From JAZKHT01 sp040385245 (GTDB lineage Bacteria > Pseudomonadota > Alphaproteobacteria > Rhodobacterales > Rhodobacteraceae), in the NCBI GenBank assembly GCA_040385245.1, contig JAZKHT010000006.1, positions 62,001-126,000 on the forward strand: a stretch of 64,000 nucleotides of DNA, read 5' to 3'. The translations under genes were made by a program, and so were the position numbers. Positions 1-8,679 of the stretch are shown here, one piece after another. The notes under the pieces are model-generated. The model saw nothing but the letters and a program-made list of their open reading frames with translations. It was not told where the DNA came from and searched no databases. The number at the start of each line of letters is the position of its first letter. The stretch's first letter is position 1.

Positions 1-303
1 GAATACATCAACTGGTATCTGTCGGGCTGGGTCGGCGGCTTCCTGATGCGGCAGGGGTATTACTCGGCCGTGCCGGAAACCTCGAAAGAGTTCATGTCGG
101 CGGACGAGTGGGGCTATTGGTTCGAAGGCAAACCGGCGGCGGGCGATATCCTGTCGCCCACGGGGCAAAAGCTGGCCGGGGCGGGCGATCTGCGCGACGG
201 CGGTGCCTTTGGCGACCGGATGGGCAAGGTCGCCTGCTGGAATGCCGTCATGGACGAAAACCAGTACATGGTCCGCAAGTGGAACGAGTTCATCGCCGCT
301 TGA
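1..303 (+). CDS. ABC transporter substrate-binding protein, polyamine (PotD) type, C-terminal part
   Basis: The frame is open from the first base, so the gene starts upstream and only about 100 C-terminal residues are present, ending at TGA 301-303. The visible part is rich in aromatic residues (WYLSGWVGGF, DEWGYWFEG) and ends in a VRKWNEFIAA helix, as in periplasmic binding proteins of spermidine/putrescine-type importers. It would deliver substrate in the periplasm to the two permeases that follow in the same direction. The assignment rests mostly on those permeases; the substrate cannot be read from this fragment. No ATPase gene is seen here and it may lie upstream. Confidence 0.75.
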   Translation, partial: EYINWYLSGWVGGFLMRQGYYSAVPETSKEFMSADEWGYWFEGKPAAGDILSPTGQKLAGAGDLRDGGAFGDRMGKVACWNAVMDENQYMVRKWNEFIAA

Positions 304-311
304 TGGCAGAC

Positions 312-333
312 GGGGGGCCGACTGCGGCCCCCC
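312..333 (+). promoter_or_regulatory. Intercistronic stem-loop between binding protein and permeases
   Basis: GGGGGGCC (312-319) and GGCCCCCC (326-333) form a perfect 8-bp GC-only stem with a 6-nt loop, 8 nt after the binding-protein stop. There is no U-run, so it is more likely a 3'-end stabiliser or attenuator than a terminator. In known importer operons such hairpins raise binding-protein mRNA above permease mRNA; that role here is inference. Confidence 0.6.
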
Positions 334-361
334 AACCCCTTTCCCGACGCACGGATCATCC

Positions 362-1225
362 ATGGACCGGTTCCTGAAATCCCCCAATGTCACGGGCTGG
401 CTGCTGGCGGCCCCCTTGTCCGTCGTGTTGGCGGTGTTCCTGATCCTGCCGATCATCCTGATCGTCATTGTCAGTTTCTGGACGGCGACAGAGTTTTCCA
501 TCGTCCCCGCCTTTTCGTTTGAGAATTACCGATTTCTGTTCGGGTCCGCCGTTACCTGGTCGGTCTTTCTGAACACCTTCAAATATGCGGTCATCACCTG
601 GGCCATCACCTTGGGTCTGGGCTTTACCATTGCCTATTTTCTGGCGTTCCACGTCCGCAGTCAGGGCTGGCAGACGGCGCTGTTCCTGCTGTGCACCATC
701 CCGTTCTGGACATCGAACATCATCCGCATGATCAGTTGGATCCCGTTTCTGGGCCGCAACGGCATTGCCAATTCAACGCTGATCAGTTGGGGGGTGATCG
801 ATGCCCCGCTTGAATGGCTGCTGTTTTCCGACTTTTCGGTGATCCTGGCCTTTGTGCACCTTTACACGCTGTTCATGGTGGTGCCGATCTTCAACACCAT
901 GATGCGGATCGACCGCAGCCTGCTTGAGGCGGCGAATGACGCCGGGGCATCGGGATTTCAGACGCTGGTCAACGTGATCCTGCCCTTGACCAAATCGGGG
1001 ATCATGATCGGGTCGATCTTTGTCGTCACGCTGGTGATGGGGGACTTCATCACCGTGCGCTTCATGAGCGGCAGTCAGTCCGCCAACGTGGGCCGTCTGA
1101 TTTCCAATGACATCGCCCTGCTGCAATACCCGTCGGCTGCGGCCACGGCGGTGGTGCTGCTGGCGACGGTGCTGATCACCATCGGCGTGCTGCTGCGCCT
1201 TGTCGACATCAGGAAAGAGCTGTGA
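362..1225 (+). CDS. ABC transporter permease, PotB type
   Basis: Inner-membrane permease of 287 residues with about six hydrophobic segments. The cytoplasmic EAA loop that contacts the ATPase is visible as EAANDAGASGFQTLVNVILPL shortened at its ends (around residues 190-210). The ATG at 362 is chosen because it opens directly into MDRFLKSPNVTGW followed by the first membrane segment; longer in-frame starts run into the upstream hairpin and binding-protein gene. It overlaps the next gene at TGATG. It forms the transmembrane channel with the PotC-type permease. Family assignment is firm; substrate unknown. Confidence 0.88.
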   Translation: MDRFLKSPNVTGWLLAAPLSVVLAVFLILPIILIVIVSFWTATEFSIVPAFSFENYRFLFGSAVTWSVFLNTFKYAVITWAITLGLGFTIAYFLAFHVRSQGWQTALFLLCTIPFWTSNIIRMISWIPFLGRNGIANSTLISWGVIDAPLEWLLFSDFSVILAFVHLYTLFMVVPIFNTMMRIDRSLLEAANDAGASGFQTLVNVILPLTKSGIMIGSIFVVTLVMGDFITVRFMSGSQSANVGRLISNDIALLQYPSAAATAVVLLATVLITIGVLLRLVDIRKEL

Positions 1226-2061
1226 TGGACCCGCGCCCGCGATCATTCTACGTGCTTGCCACCCTGTTCGGGCTGTTTCTTTTGTTCCTGTATGGCCCGA
1301 CCCTGACCATCGCCATCCTGTCGTTTCAGGGGCCGAACGGCGGGCTGACCTTTCCGATGCGGGGGGTGTCGCTGCACTGGTTCCGCGACCTGTTTCAGGA
1401 ACAGGCGGTGGGTGACATCTGGGGCGGGTTCCGGCGGTCGATCTTGCTGGGGCTGATGGTCATGGTCACGACCGTCGTCGTGTCGGTGATGGGGGGCCTT
1501 GCGTTTCGCAAGCGGTTCGTCGGCGCAGGCGTGCTGTTCCAACTGGTCATCGCCAGTCTGGTGATCCCGTCGATCCTTGTGTCCTTGGGCGTGGGGCTGA
1601 TGTTCAGTCAGGGCGGCCTGGGGGTGCATTGGGCCACCTCGGGCTTTGGGGCGCAACTGACGTGGACGCTGCCCTTTGGCCTGCTGATCATGTTCGCCGT
1701 CTTCAACCGCTTTGACCCCGCCTTCGAAGAGGCGGCGCGCGATCAGGGCGCGTCCCCCTGGCAGACGATCCGGCATGTGGTGCTGCCAATCATCGCGCCG
1801 TCACTGATCGGGGTGGCGCTGTTCGGCTTCACCCTGTCTTACGACGAATTCGCGCGCACCTTGCTGACGGCGGGCAGCTACAACACCCTACCGCTGGAAA
1901 TCTACGGCATGACCACCAACGTGACGACGCCGGTGATCTTTGCGCTGGGCACCCTGACAACTGTGTTTTCGCTGATCGTGATCGCGTCCTTCCTGTTGGC
2001 GGTGCGCGTGATGGACCGCCGCCGCGCGCGGGCCGGATCTGACGCGGGCAAGGGGGTTTAG
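1225..2061 (+). CDS. ABC transporter permease, PotC type
   Basis: Second permease of the importer, 278 residues from the ATG at 1225, which overlaps the preceding TGA. A GTG at 1222 would add one residue. The protein has an N-terminal membrane segment (VLATLFGLFLLFLYGPTL) and the EAA loop EEAARDQGASPWQTIRHVVLPI (two residues shorter in practice) near residues 170-190, typical of PotC partners. The stop TAG at 2059-2061 abuts the GTG start of the racemase gene, whose ribosome-binding site (AAGGGGG) lies inside this gene's end, so the two are translationally linked. Confidence 0.88.
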   Translation: MDPRPRSFYVLATLFGLFLLFLYGPTLTIAILSFQGPNGGLTFPMRGVSLHWFRDLFQEQAVGDIWGGFRRSILLGLMVMVTTVVVSVMGGLAFRKRFVGAGVLFQLVIASLVIPSILVSLGVGLMFSQGGLGVHWATSGFGAQLTWTLPFGLLIMFAVFNRFDPAFEEAARDQGASPWQTIRHVVLPIIAPSLIGVALFGFTLSYDEFARTLLTAGSYNTLPLEIYGMTTNVTTPVIFALGTLTTVFSLIVIASFLLAVRVMDRRRARAGSDAGKGV

Positions 2062-2763
2062 GTGCGGCTTCTGTATATCAACCCCAACTCGACCGCCGCG
2101 ATGACCGACGGGATCGTGGCCGTGGCGCGCAAGGCGCTGCCGGGGGCCGAGGTGCTGGGTTGGACCAACATCGACGGCCCGCCCGCCATTCAGGGCGCGG
2201 CAGATGGCGCGCTGGCCGTGTCGGGGGTGCTGGCGCTGCTGCCCCGCGCCAAGGCGGCCGGGGTCGATGCCATCGTCATCGCCTGTTTCGATGACACCGG
2301 TCTGGATCAGGTGCGCAGCGCCGCCCATTGCCCGGTGCTGGGCATCGGGCAGGCGGCGTTCCATATGGCAGCGCTGCTGGGGCACCGATTTTCGGTGGTG
2401 ACAACCCTGCCGGTGTCGATCCCGGTGATCGAGGACAATATCGCTGCCTACGGGTTTGAAGCTGTGTGCGCGCGAGTGCGGGCATCGAACCTTGGGGTTT
2501 TGGAGGTCGAGGCCGCATCCCCCGCCACCATGGCGCGTCTGCGGCAGGAACTGGCCTTTGCCGAGGCGCAGGACGGGGTGACGGCGGCAGTTCTGGGCTG
2601 TGCGGGCATGGCGCCTTTGCTGGATGATCTGGCCCGTACCAGTGGCCTTGTGCTGATCGACGGGGTGGCTGCGGCGGCGCTGCTGGCGGGGCCGGTCGCG
2701 CGTGCGGCGGCATCGGGCGCAGGCTTGCGCATGGCGGCACCCGGATGGCACAACGGGCCATAA
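2062..2763 (+). CDS. Asp/Glu/hydantoin racemase family protein
   Basis: A 233-residue cofactor-independent racemase-like protein. It starts MRLLYINPNST, the usual opening of hydantoin/Asp-Glu racemases, and has the two catalytic-type cysteines: Cys75 in IACFDDTGL and Cys180 in VLGCAGM. The family interconverts enantiomers of amino acids or hydantoins by two-base proton transfer in the cytoplasm. The start is GTG, directly after the permease stop. Lying between an importer and an aminotransferase, it probably converts the imported compound to the isomer the next enzyme accepts. Exact substrate is unknown. Confidence 0.85.
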   Translation: MRLLYINPNSTAAMTDGIVAVARKALPGAEVLGWTNIDGPPAIQGAADGALAVSGVLALLPRAKAAGVDAIVIACFDDTGLDQVRSAAHCPVLGIGQAAFHMAALLGHRFSVVTTLPVSIPVIEDNIAAYGFEAVCARVRASNLGVLEVEAASPATMARLRQELAFAEAQDGVTAAVLGCAGMAPLLDDLARTSGLVLIDGVAAAALLAGPVARAAASGAGLRMAAPGWHNGP

Positions 2764-2777
2764 GCCCGGAGTGACCC

Positions 2778-3962
2778 ATGACTCGATTTGCCGACCGGAT
2801 GCAGCGCGTCCAGCCCTCTGCCATCCGCGAATTGCTGGAACTGGGGGCGGACCCGTCGATCATCTCGTTTGGCGGGGGCTATCCCGATGCCAGCATGTTT
2901 CCGGTGGCCAATCTGGAACAGGCCTACCGGATGGCGTTGGCCGAACCGGGCGGGGCGGCGCTCCAATACACCCTGTCGGACGGCAGCCCGCGCCTGCGCG
3001 CGGATGTGGCGGCCCTGATGCGCGCTGATGGGGTGGACTGTCAGCCGCAGGACGTGCTGATCCTGCAAGGGTCGCAACAAGGCCTTGATCTGGTGGCAAG
3101 GATGCTGGTCGATCCGGGCGACGTGATCGTGACCGAAGACCCGACGTTTCTGGGCGCGCTGATCGCGTTCAACCCCTGCGGGCCAGCCTATGCCGCCATC
3201 CCGATGGATGATCAGGGCATGCGGATGGACGTGCTGGAAACGGTGCTGACCTCCACCCCGCGCGTGCGGATGATCTATACGGTGCCCGATTTCCAGAACC
3301 CGACCGGCATCACCATGTCGCTGGCGCGGCGCAAGCAGTTGATCGCGCTTGCAAATCTTCATGACGTGATTGTGCTGGAGGACACGCCCTATCGCCGCAT
3401 CCGCTTTACCGGCAGCGATATCCCGACGCTGAAAAGCATGGATACGGAAGGCCGGGTGATCCACCTTGGCAGCTTTTCCAAGGTGCTGGCCCCCGCGTTG
3501 CGGCTGGGCTGGGCGGTGGCGGCACCCGACATCATCGACCGGCTGGGCCTGCTGAAGGTGGCCGCCGACACCATGACCAGCACGCTGAACATGGCGGTGG
3601 CCAGCCTTTATCTGGAACGGTTCGATCTGCCTGCCCATGTCGCGGCGCTGCAAATTGCCTACGGGCGCAAGAAGGACGTCATGCTGGACGCCATCCGCAG
3701 GCATTTGCCGCAACAGGTGCAGGCGACCGACCCCGAGGGCGGCATGTTCACCTGGCTGACCTTTCCCGAAGGCTTTGACGCGACCGCCTTCATGCGCGAC
3801 CACGCCTTGCCAAAGGCAAAGGTTGCCTATGTGCCGGGGGCCACGTTCTTTCCGGTCACCGAACGCGCCAACCACGCGCGGCTGTGCTATTCCAACCAAC
3901 CGGTGGACCGGATCGAGGCGGGGATTGCCGCCCTTGGTCTGGCATTGAAAGGGGTGATGTGA
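2778..3962 (+). CDS. PLP-dependent aminotransferase, class I/II (2-aminoadipate aminotransferase-like)
   Basis: Fold-type I aminotransferase of 394 residues without a DNA-binding N-terminal domain. The Schiff-base lysine is Lys235 in HLGSFSKVLAPALRLGW; YTVPDFQNPTG and ILQGSQQGLDL are also family motifs. This subgroup (LysN/MocR-catalytic-domain-like) transfers the amino group of dicarboxylic or aromatic amino acids to a 2-oxo acid. A 14-nt gap with GGAGTG before the ATG separates it from the racemase, and its TGA is followed at once by the ATG of the RraA-like gene. The likely role is deamination of the imported compound to a 2-oxo acid. Confidence 0.87.
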   Translation: MTRFADRMQRVQPSAIRELLELGADPSIISFGGGYPDASMFPVANLEQAYRMALAEPGGAALQYTLSDGSPRLRADVAALMRADGVDCQPQDVLILQGSQQGLDLVARMLVDPGDVIVTEDPTFLGALIAFNPCGPAYAAIPMDDQGMRMDVLETVLTSTPRVRMIYTVPDFQNPTGITMSLARRKQLIALANLHDVIVLEDTPYRRIRFTGSDIPTLKSMDTEGRVIHLGSFSKVLAPALRLGWAVAAPDIIDRLGLLKVAADTMTSTLNMAVASLYLERFDLPAHVAALQIAYGRKKDVMLDAIRRHLPQQVQATDPEGGMFTWLTFPEGFDATAFMRDHALPKAKVAYVPGATFFPVTERANHARLCYSNQPVDRIEAGIAALGLALKGVM

Positions 3963-4628
3963 ATGACCGTGACCGTGTATCCCGCTCTTGCCACCCTGAC
4001 GGACGACGAGGTTGCCCGCTGGCGTGCCATTCCCGTGGCGGTGGCCGTCGATCTGGACCCGTTGGCGCAGATCGATCCGGCGATCCGGCCCCTGTGTCCA
4101 CCGGGGCGGCAAACGCGGCTCTTTGGCCGCGCGGTGACGGCGCTGGTCGGCCCGCCCGATTTTGGGGCTGTGGTGCATGCGCTGGATGTGATCCGACCCG
4201 GCGAGGTGCTGGTGATCGCCGCCGCAGGCCACCGCGAGACGGCGATGATCGGCGATGTGCTGGGCGGACATCTGCGCGGCATCGGGGCGGCGGGCATCGT
4301 CTGCGACGGGGCGGTGCGTGATGTGGGCACATTGGCGGGGTGGGATGATTTCCCGGTGTTTTCCCGCTGGATCACCCCGCGCGGCCCGACCTCGGCCGAC
4401 CGTGGCGCGGTCAATCGGGCGGTCGTTGTGGGCGGGCGTCTGGTCAGTGCGGGCGATCTGGTCATTGGCGATGATGATGGTCTGGTGTGCCTGTCACCCG
4501 CCTCTGTGCGCGGCCTGATAGACGCCGCCGAGGCGAAACTGTCGCGCGAGGCGGAATGGACGGCATCGCTGGCACGGGGCGTATCCGCCGCCGCAACCTT
4601 TGGCCTGAAAGACCCCGCGCGGGGATGA
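3963..4628 (+). CDS. RraA family protein (HMG/oxaloacetate aldolase-like)
   Basis: A 221-residue RraA-fold protein. Visible family signatures are GDVLGGHLRGIG, the DGAVRD motif that holds the catalytic Arg-Asp of 4-hydroxy-4-methyl-2-oxoglutarate aldolases, FPVFSRWITPRGP and GDDDGLVCLSP. Family members either cleave 4-hydroxy-2-oxo acids to pyruvate, decarboxylate oxaloacetate, or inhibit RNase E. Because it is encoded 0 nt after an aminotransferase, the aldolase role on the product of that enzyme is more likely here than RNase E regulation. The N-terminal region is shorter and more diverged than in classical RraA. Last gene of the operon. Confidence 0.8.
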   Translation: MTVTVYPALATLTDDEVARWRAIPVAVAVDLDPLAQIDPAIRPLCPPGRQTRLFGRAVTALVGPPDFGAVVHALDVIRPGEVLVIAAAGHRETAMIGDVLGGHLRGIGAAGIVCDGAVRDVGTLAGWDDFPVFSRWITPRGPTSADRGAVNRAVVVGGRLVSAGDLVIGDDDGLVCLSPASVRGLIDAAEAKLSREAEWTASLARGVSAAATFGLKDPARG

Positions 4629-4657
4629 TCCGCGACGCGGGTTCGCTGCAGTGACAT

Positions 4658-4680
4658 GAGTATTTGAGCGAAGAAAAAGC
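4658..4680 (+). repeat. Recurrent AT-rich intergenic element, copy 1
   Basis: GAGTATTT followed by GAGCGAAGAAAAAGC. It begins 29 nt after the stop of the RraA-like gene and ends 75 nt before the next start. It matches 36988-37010 at 21 of 23 positions, in the same gene-end context. Function unknown. Confidence 0.6.
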
Positions 4681-4755
4681 TGTCCGCCCCTTTGCATTGC
4701 GCAAGGTCAAGGACAGGGCGCGGACCCTGAAACAGTCTCGACTGTGGAGGATGCG

Positions 4756-5403
4756 ATGTTCCAGAACCGCGATCAGGCAGGGCAGGCACTGGCCGCCCTG
4801 TTGCGACACCACCGGGGGGCGGTCGTTCTGGCCTTGCCGCGCGGCGGGGTGCCGGTGGCCGTGCCCATTGCGGTGGCGGTGAAAGGGCCGCTCGATCTGC
4901 TGCTGGTGCGCAAGGTGGGGGTGCCGGGGCAGCCGGAACTGGCGGTGGGGGCCGTGGCCGGGCCCCGGGGCGACCGGCTGGTGATCAACGACGCGGTGGC
5001 GCGGATGGCGGGGCTGACCCCTGCCCAGATCGACCGGCTTGCCGATACCGCGCGGGCGGAACTGGAACGGCGGCGCGCGCTGTGGACGGCGAACCGTCCG
5101 CCGCCCGCCGTTGCGGGGCAAACGGTGATCCTTGTCGATGACGGTGCCGCCACCGGTGCCACAATGCGGGCGGCTGTTGATGCGCTGCGCACGATGGGGC
5201 CAAAGCGCATCGTGGTGGCGCTGCCCGTCGCATCCGCCGAGGCGTTGACGGCGCTGGAAATGATTGCGGACGAAGTTGTTTGCCTGCTGCGCCCGATCCC
5301 CTTTTACGCGGTCGGCGCGCATTACCACGACTTCCCGCAGATCGCGGATGACGCGGTGCAAACCCTGCTGAACGCGGCGCAAAGGAACCAAGCGCCGCGC
5401 TGA
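4756..5403 (+). CDS. Phosphoribosyltransferase family protein
   Basis: A 215-residue type I phosphoribosyltransferase-like protein. The PRPP-binding loop is VILVDDGAATGATM (about residues 123-136) and LALPRGGVPVAVPIA is the N-terminal substrate loop typical of the stand-alone family often annotated as putative phosphoribosyltransferase. The ATG at 4756 is chosen because GGAGG (4746-4750) sits 5 nt before it; a GTG at 4744 would swallow that site. The base acceptor is unknown; purine salvage is not implied, since apt is elsewhere in the window. It lies 25 nt before ku in the same direction, so it may be cotranscribed with the end-joining genes. Confidence 0.82.
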   Translation: MFQNRDQAGQALAALLRHHRGAVVLALPRGGVPVAVPIAVAVKGPLDLLLVRKVGVPGQPELAVGAVAGPRGDRLVINDAVARMAGLTPAQIDRLADTARAELERRRALWTANRPPPAVAGQTVILVDDGAATGATMRAAVDALRTMGPKRIVVALPVASAEALTALEMIADEVVCLLRPIPFYAVGAHYHDFPQIADDAVQTLLNAAQRNQAPR

Positions 5404-5428
5404 TCGCTGTCATGGCAAAGGGACCGCG

Positions 5429-6232
5429 ATGACACAACGATCCATATGGAAGGGCCACCTCAAGGTGGCGCAGGTGATCTGCCCCGTGGCGCTGTATGCG
5501 GCAGCGTCAACGTCGGACAGGGTTACCTTTCACACCATCAACCGGGCCACCGGCAATCGCGTGCAGCGCGACTTCATCGACAGCGAAACCGGCAAGCCCG
5601 TCGCACGCGACGATCAGGCCAAGGGCTATGAGGTGGCGCCCGACACGTTCGTGGTGCTGGAACCAGACGAACTTGCCGCCGCGGTTCCCGACAGCGACAA
5701 GACGCTGAATGTACGCAGCTTCATTGCCTGCGGGGCGGTGGACGGGGTCTATTTCGACAAGCCGTATTTTCTGGCCCCGCAGGATGCCGACAGCGCCGAG
5801 GCTTTCGTGCTGTTGCGCGACGGGATGCGGAGCGCAGAGGTCGCAGCACTGGCGCAGACCGTTCTGTTCCGCCGTCTGCGCACCCTGTTGATCCGTCCGC
5901 ATGGCACGGGCCTGATCGGCACGACGCTGCATTTTGATTACGAGGTGCGCGCCGCGACAGAGGTGTTTGCGGATATGAAAAAGATCAAGATCACCGGCGA
6001 AATGCTTGATCTGGCGAAACATATCATCGTCACGAAAACCGGCAAGTTTGACCCGGAAACCTTTGACGACCGCTATGACGCCGCCCTTGCCGATCTGGTG
6101 AAGGCGAAGATGGCGGGCCGCAAGATCAAGCCGCGCGCAGCACCCAAAGTCGCGAAGTCCACCGATCTGCTGGCGGCCCTGCGCGAAAGCGCAAAGACGG
6201 CCAAGCCTGCGCCGAAACGAAAGGCAGGCTGA
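5429..6232 (+). CDS. ku: Ku homodimer protein of non-homologous end joining (first copy)
   Basis: Bacterial Ku of 267 residues, the DNA-end-binding ring that recruits LigD to double-strand breaks. It opens RSIWKGHLKVAQVICPVALY and contains NRATGNRVQRDFID and the FADMKKIKITGEML region of the Ku core (residues 1-215). The C-terminal tail is lysine-rich (KIKPRAAPKVAK, KPAPKRKAG), as in Ku proteins that bind DNA through a basic extension. Its TGA overlaps the ligD ATG (ATGA at 6229-6232), so Ku and its ligase are made from one transcript. A second Ku lies beyond ligD on the other strand. Confidence 0.95.
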   Translation: MTQRSIWKGHLKVAQVICPVALYAAASTSDRVTFHTINRATGNRVQRDFIDSETGKPVARDDQAKGYEVAPDTFVVLEPDELAAAVPDSDKTLNVRSFIACGAVDGVYFDKPYFLAPQDADSAEAFVLLRDGMRSAEVAALAQTVLFRRLRTLLIRPHGTGLIGTTLHFDYEVRAATEVFADMKKIKITGEMLDLAKHIIVTKTGKFDPETFDDRYDAALADLVKAKMAGRKIKPRAAPKVAKSTDLLAALRESAKTAKPAPKRKAG

Positions 6233-8673
6233 TGGCACTGGAGGATTATCGCGCCAAGCGGGATTTCACCGCCACGCCTGAACCGGCAGGCAAGCAGACC
6301 GCCGCAGGCGGCAACAGTTTTGTCATCCAGAAACACGCGGCGACGCGCCTGCATTACGACCTGCGTCTGGAACTGGACGGGGTGCTGAAAAGCTGGGCCG
6401 TGACGCGGGGACCAAGTCTTGTGCCCGGCGAAAAGCGCCTTGCCGTGCAGGTCGAGGATCACCCGTTGGATTATGGCGATTTCGAAGGCCACATCCCAAA
6501 GGGTCAATATGGCGCGGGCAGCGTGATCGTCTGGGATCGCGGCACATGGACCCCAGAAGGCGACCCCGCCAAAGGTCTTGCCAAGGGGCATCTGGAATTC
6601 GATCTGGCGGGGGAAAAGTTGGGCGGGCGCTGGCATCTGGTGCGGCTCAAGGGGAAACCCGGCGAAAAGCGCAAAAACTGGCTGCTGATCAAATCCGAGG
6701 ATGACGCCGCGCGCGGCCCCGATGCGCCCGATATCCTGACCGAGCGGCCAGAGTCCGTAAAGTCGGGCCAGTCGCTGGACGCTTTGGCCAGGCAGAACCC
6801 CGACCCGAAACCCGCCCGCACGCGCAAGGCCAAGACCGCAGCCTTGCCCGATTTCGTTCCGCCCGCCCTTGCCACGCTGAAACCGAAACCACCCTTGGGC
6901 GACGCGTGGCTGCACGAGATCAAATTCGACGGCTACCGTCTTCAGGCGCGGCTGGATCATGGCGGCGTGCGGTTGCTGACCCGCAATGGCCACGACTGGA
7001 CCACGCGTTTTGGCGCAAGGATCGCCGCCGCCTTTGCGGCCTTGCCGGTGCAGACCGCCCTGATCGACGGCGAACTGGTGGTCGAAGGGGCGGGCGGCGC
7101 GTCGGATTTTTCGGCGCTGCAGGCCGATCTGTCGGCGGATCGCACGGATCGGTTCACCTTCTACGGCTTTGATCTGCTGCACCTGAACGGGCAGGACATG
7201 ACGCCTTTGCCGTTGGTCGACCGCCGGGCCGCCCTTGGCAATGTCTTGCCCGCTGACGGGCCTTTGCGGTTCAGCGCACATTTTGACGATCCGGGCGGGC
7301 TGGTGCTGGAACATGCCTGCCGGCTGAGCCTTGAGGGGATCGTGTCCAAGAAAAAGGACACGCCCTACCGGTCGGGCCGGACGGGGGGGTGGGTGAAATC
7401 CAAATGCTCGGCCCGGCAGGAATTTGTCGTGGCGGGCTATGTCCCGTCCACCACCACAAAAGGCGCGGTCGGGTCGCTGGTCCTGGGGCTTTACGACGGG
7501 GGAGGTGAGGGCGATCTGCGCCATGTGGGCCGCGTCGGCACCGGGTTCACCCAATCCGTGGCGGCGGATCTGTACCGGCGGCTGCACGGGATCGAACAGG
7601 ACGCATCCCCGTTCCCAAAGGGCACCGATGTGGGCAACGAAGTGCGCTTTGTCCGCCCTGAGCTGGTGGCCGAAGTGGATTATCGCGCCTGGACGGCGGG
7701 CGGGTTGGTGCGCCACGCCGCCTTTCGCGGCCTGCGCGAAGACAAGGATGCGACCTCGGTTGTGCGCGAAGATGCGCCCGCCAAGACCACCCCCGAACCT
7801 GCCGCCCGCCGCCGCGTGGCGCTGACCCACCCCGACCGGGTCTATTGGCCGGATCAGGGCATCACCAAGGAAGGGTTGGCGGACTACTACGCCGAGGTGT
7901 GGCGCCACATCGCCCCCCATATCGTCGGTCGGCCGTTGGCGCTGTTGCGCTGTCCGACCGGCATCACGGGGCAGCAGTTCTTTCAGAAACACCTGTGGAA
8001 AGGGGCGGGCAAGGCGATCACCCGTATCCGCGATCCGAAAGGCGGGGATGACTTTGTCGGCGTCAACGATCTGGACGGGCTGATGGCGCTGGTGCAGGGC
8101 GCGGCGCTGGAAATCCATCCTTGGGGGGCGTCCGGTGGCGATCTGGCCCACCCCGACCAGATCACCATGGACCTCGATCCCGGCGAAGGGGTCGGGTGGC
8201 AGGCCATGATCGACGCCGCAGGCGAGGTGCGCCAGCGATTGGACGACGCGGGTCTTGCCACCTTCGTGAAAACCTCGGGCGGCAAGGGGTTGCATGTGGT
8301 GGCCCCGCTGAAACCATCGGCCGATTGGACAGCCGTCAAGGCCTTCACCAAGGGGCTGGCCCAGGCGATGGCCGCCGATGCCCCCGACCGCTATGTCGCG
8401 ACCATCGCCAAATCGGCCCGCAAGGGGCGCATATTGGTTGATTATCTGCGCAACCAGTACGGTGCCACCGCCGTCGCCGCCTATTCCACGCGCGCCCGCC
8501 CCGGAGCGGGTGTGTCCGCCCCCCTGTCGTGGGACGAGGTGCCGGATCTGCGCGCAGGCGATCAGTTCACCCTGCCCAACATGCCGACACGGCTGGCTGC
8601 ACTCGGGTCCGATCCGTGGCAGGATTTCCGCAGCAGCGCCGCCCCGTTACGCACAGGTCGGCGCAAGTCATAA
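6232..8673 (+). CDS. ligD: Multifunctional ATP-dependent DNA ligase LigD
   Basis: LigD of 813 residues with domain order phosphoesterase, ligase, polymerase, as in Pseudomonas rather than Mycobacterium. Phosphoesterase (about 1-190): HYDLRLELDGVLKSWAV, HIPKGQYGAGSV. Ligase (about 215-510): adenylated Lys231 in EIKFDGYR, LIDGELVV, SLEGIVSKKKD. Polymerase/primase (about 530-800): LTHPDRVYWPD, metal-binding MDLDPGEGVGW, KTSGGKGLHVVAPL, YLRNQYGATAVAAY. The enzyme trims, fills and seals double-strand breaks with Ku. All three active sites look intact. It is convergent with the second ku gene, leaving only 6 nt between stops. Confidence 0.96.
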   Translation: MALEDYRAKRDFTATPEPAGKQTAAGGNSFVIQKHAATRLHYDLRLELDGVLKSWAVTRGPSLVPGEKRLAVQVEDHPLDYGDFEGHIPKGQYGAGSVIVWDRGTWTPEGDPAKGLAKGHLEFDLAGEKLGGRWHLVRLKGKPGEKRKNWLLIKSEDDAARGPDAPDILTERPESVKSGQSLDALARQNPDPKPARTRKAKTAALPDFVPPALATLKPKPPLGDAWLHEIKFDGYRLQARLDHGGVRLLTRNGHDWTTRFGARIAAAFAALPVQTALIDGELVVEGAGGASDFSALQADLSADRTDRFTFYGFDLLHLNGQDMTPLPLVDRRAALGNVLPADGPLRFSAHFDDPGGLVLEHACRLSLEGIVSKKKDTPYRSGRTGGWVKSKCSARQEFVVAGYVPSTTTKGAVGSLVLGLYDGGGEGDLRHVGRVGTGFTQSVAADLYRRLHGIEQDASPFPKGTDVGNEVRFVRPELVAEVDYRAWTAGGLVRHAAFRGLREDKDATSVVREDAPAKTTPEPAARRRVALTHPDRVYWPDQGITKEGLADYYAEVWRHIAPHIVGRPLALLRCPTGITGQQFFQKHLWKGAGKAITRIRDPKGGDDFVGVNDLDGLMALVQGAALEIHPWGASGGDLAHPDQITMDLDPGEGVGWQAMIDAAGEVRQRLDDAGLATFVKTSGGKGLHVVAPLKPSADWTAVKAFTKGLAQAMAADAPDRYVATIAKSARKGRILVDYLRNQYGATAVAAYSTRARPGAGVSAPLSWDEVPDLRAGDQFTLPNMPTRLAALGSDPWQDFRSSAAPLRTGRRKS

Positions 8674-8679
8674 CGGCGG

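Noticed and set aside
2448..4271. 607-codon minus-strand frame
   Set aside because: Antisense to the racemase, aminotransferase and RraA-like genes, which all have clear motifs; His/Arg/Gln-rich composition.
3963..4628. Regulator of RNase E activity (RraA proper)
   Set aside because: Despite rne being in the window, the gene is in a catabolic operon and its N-terminal half differs from classical RraA, so an aldolase-like role is favoured.
6073..8295. 740-codon minus-strand frame
   Set aside because: Antisense to ligD, whose three catalytic domains are intact.
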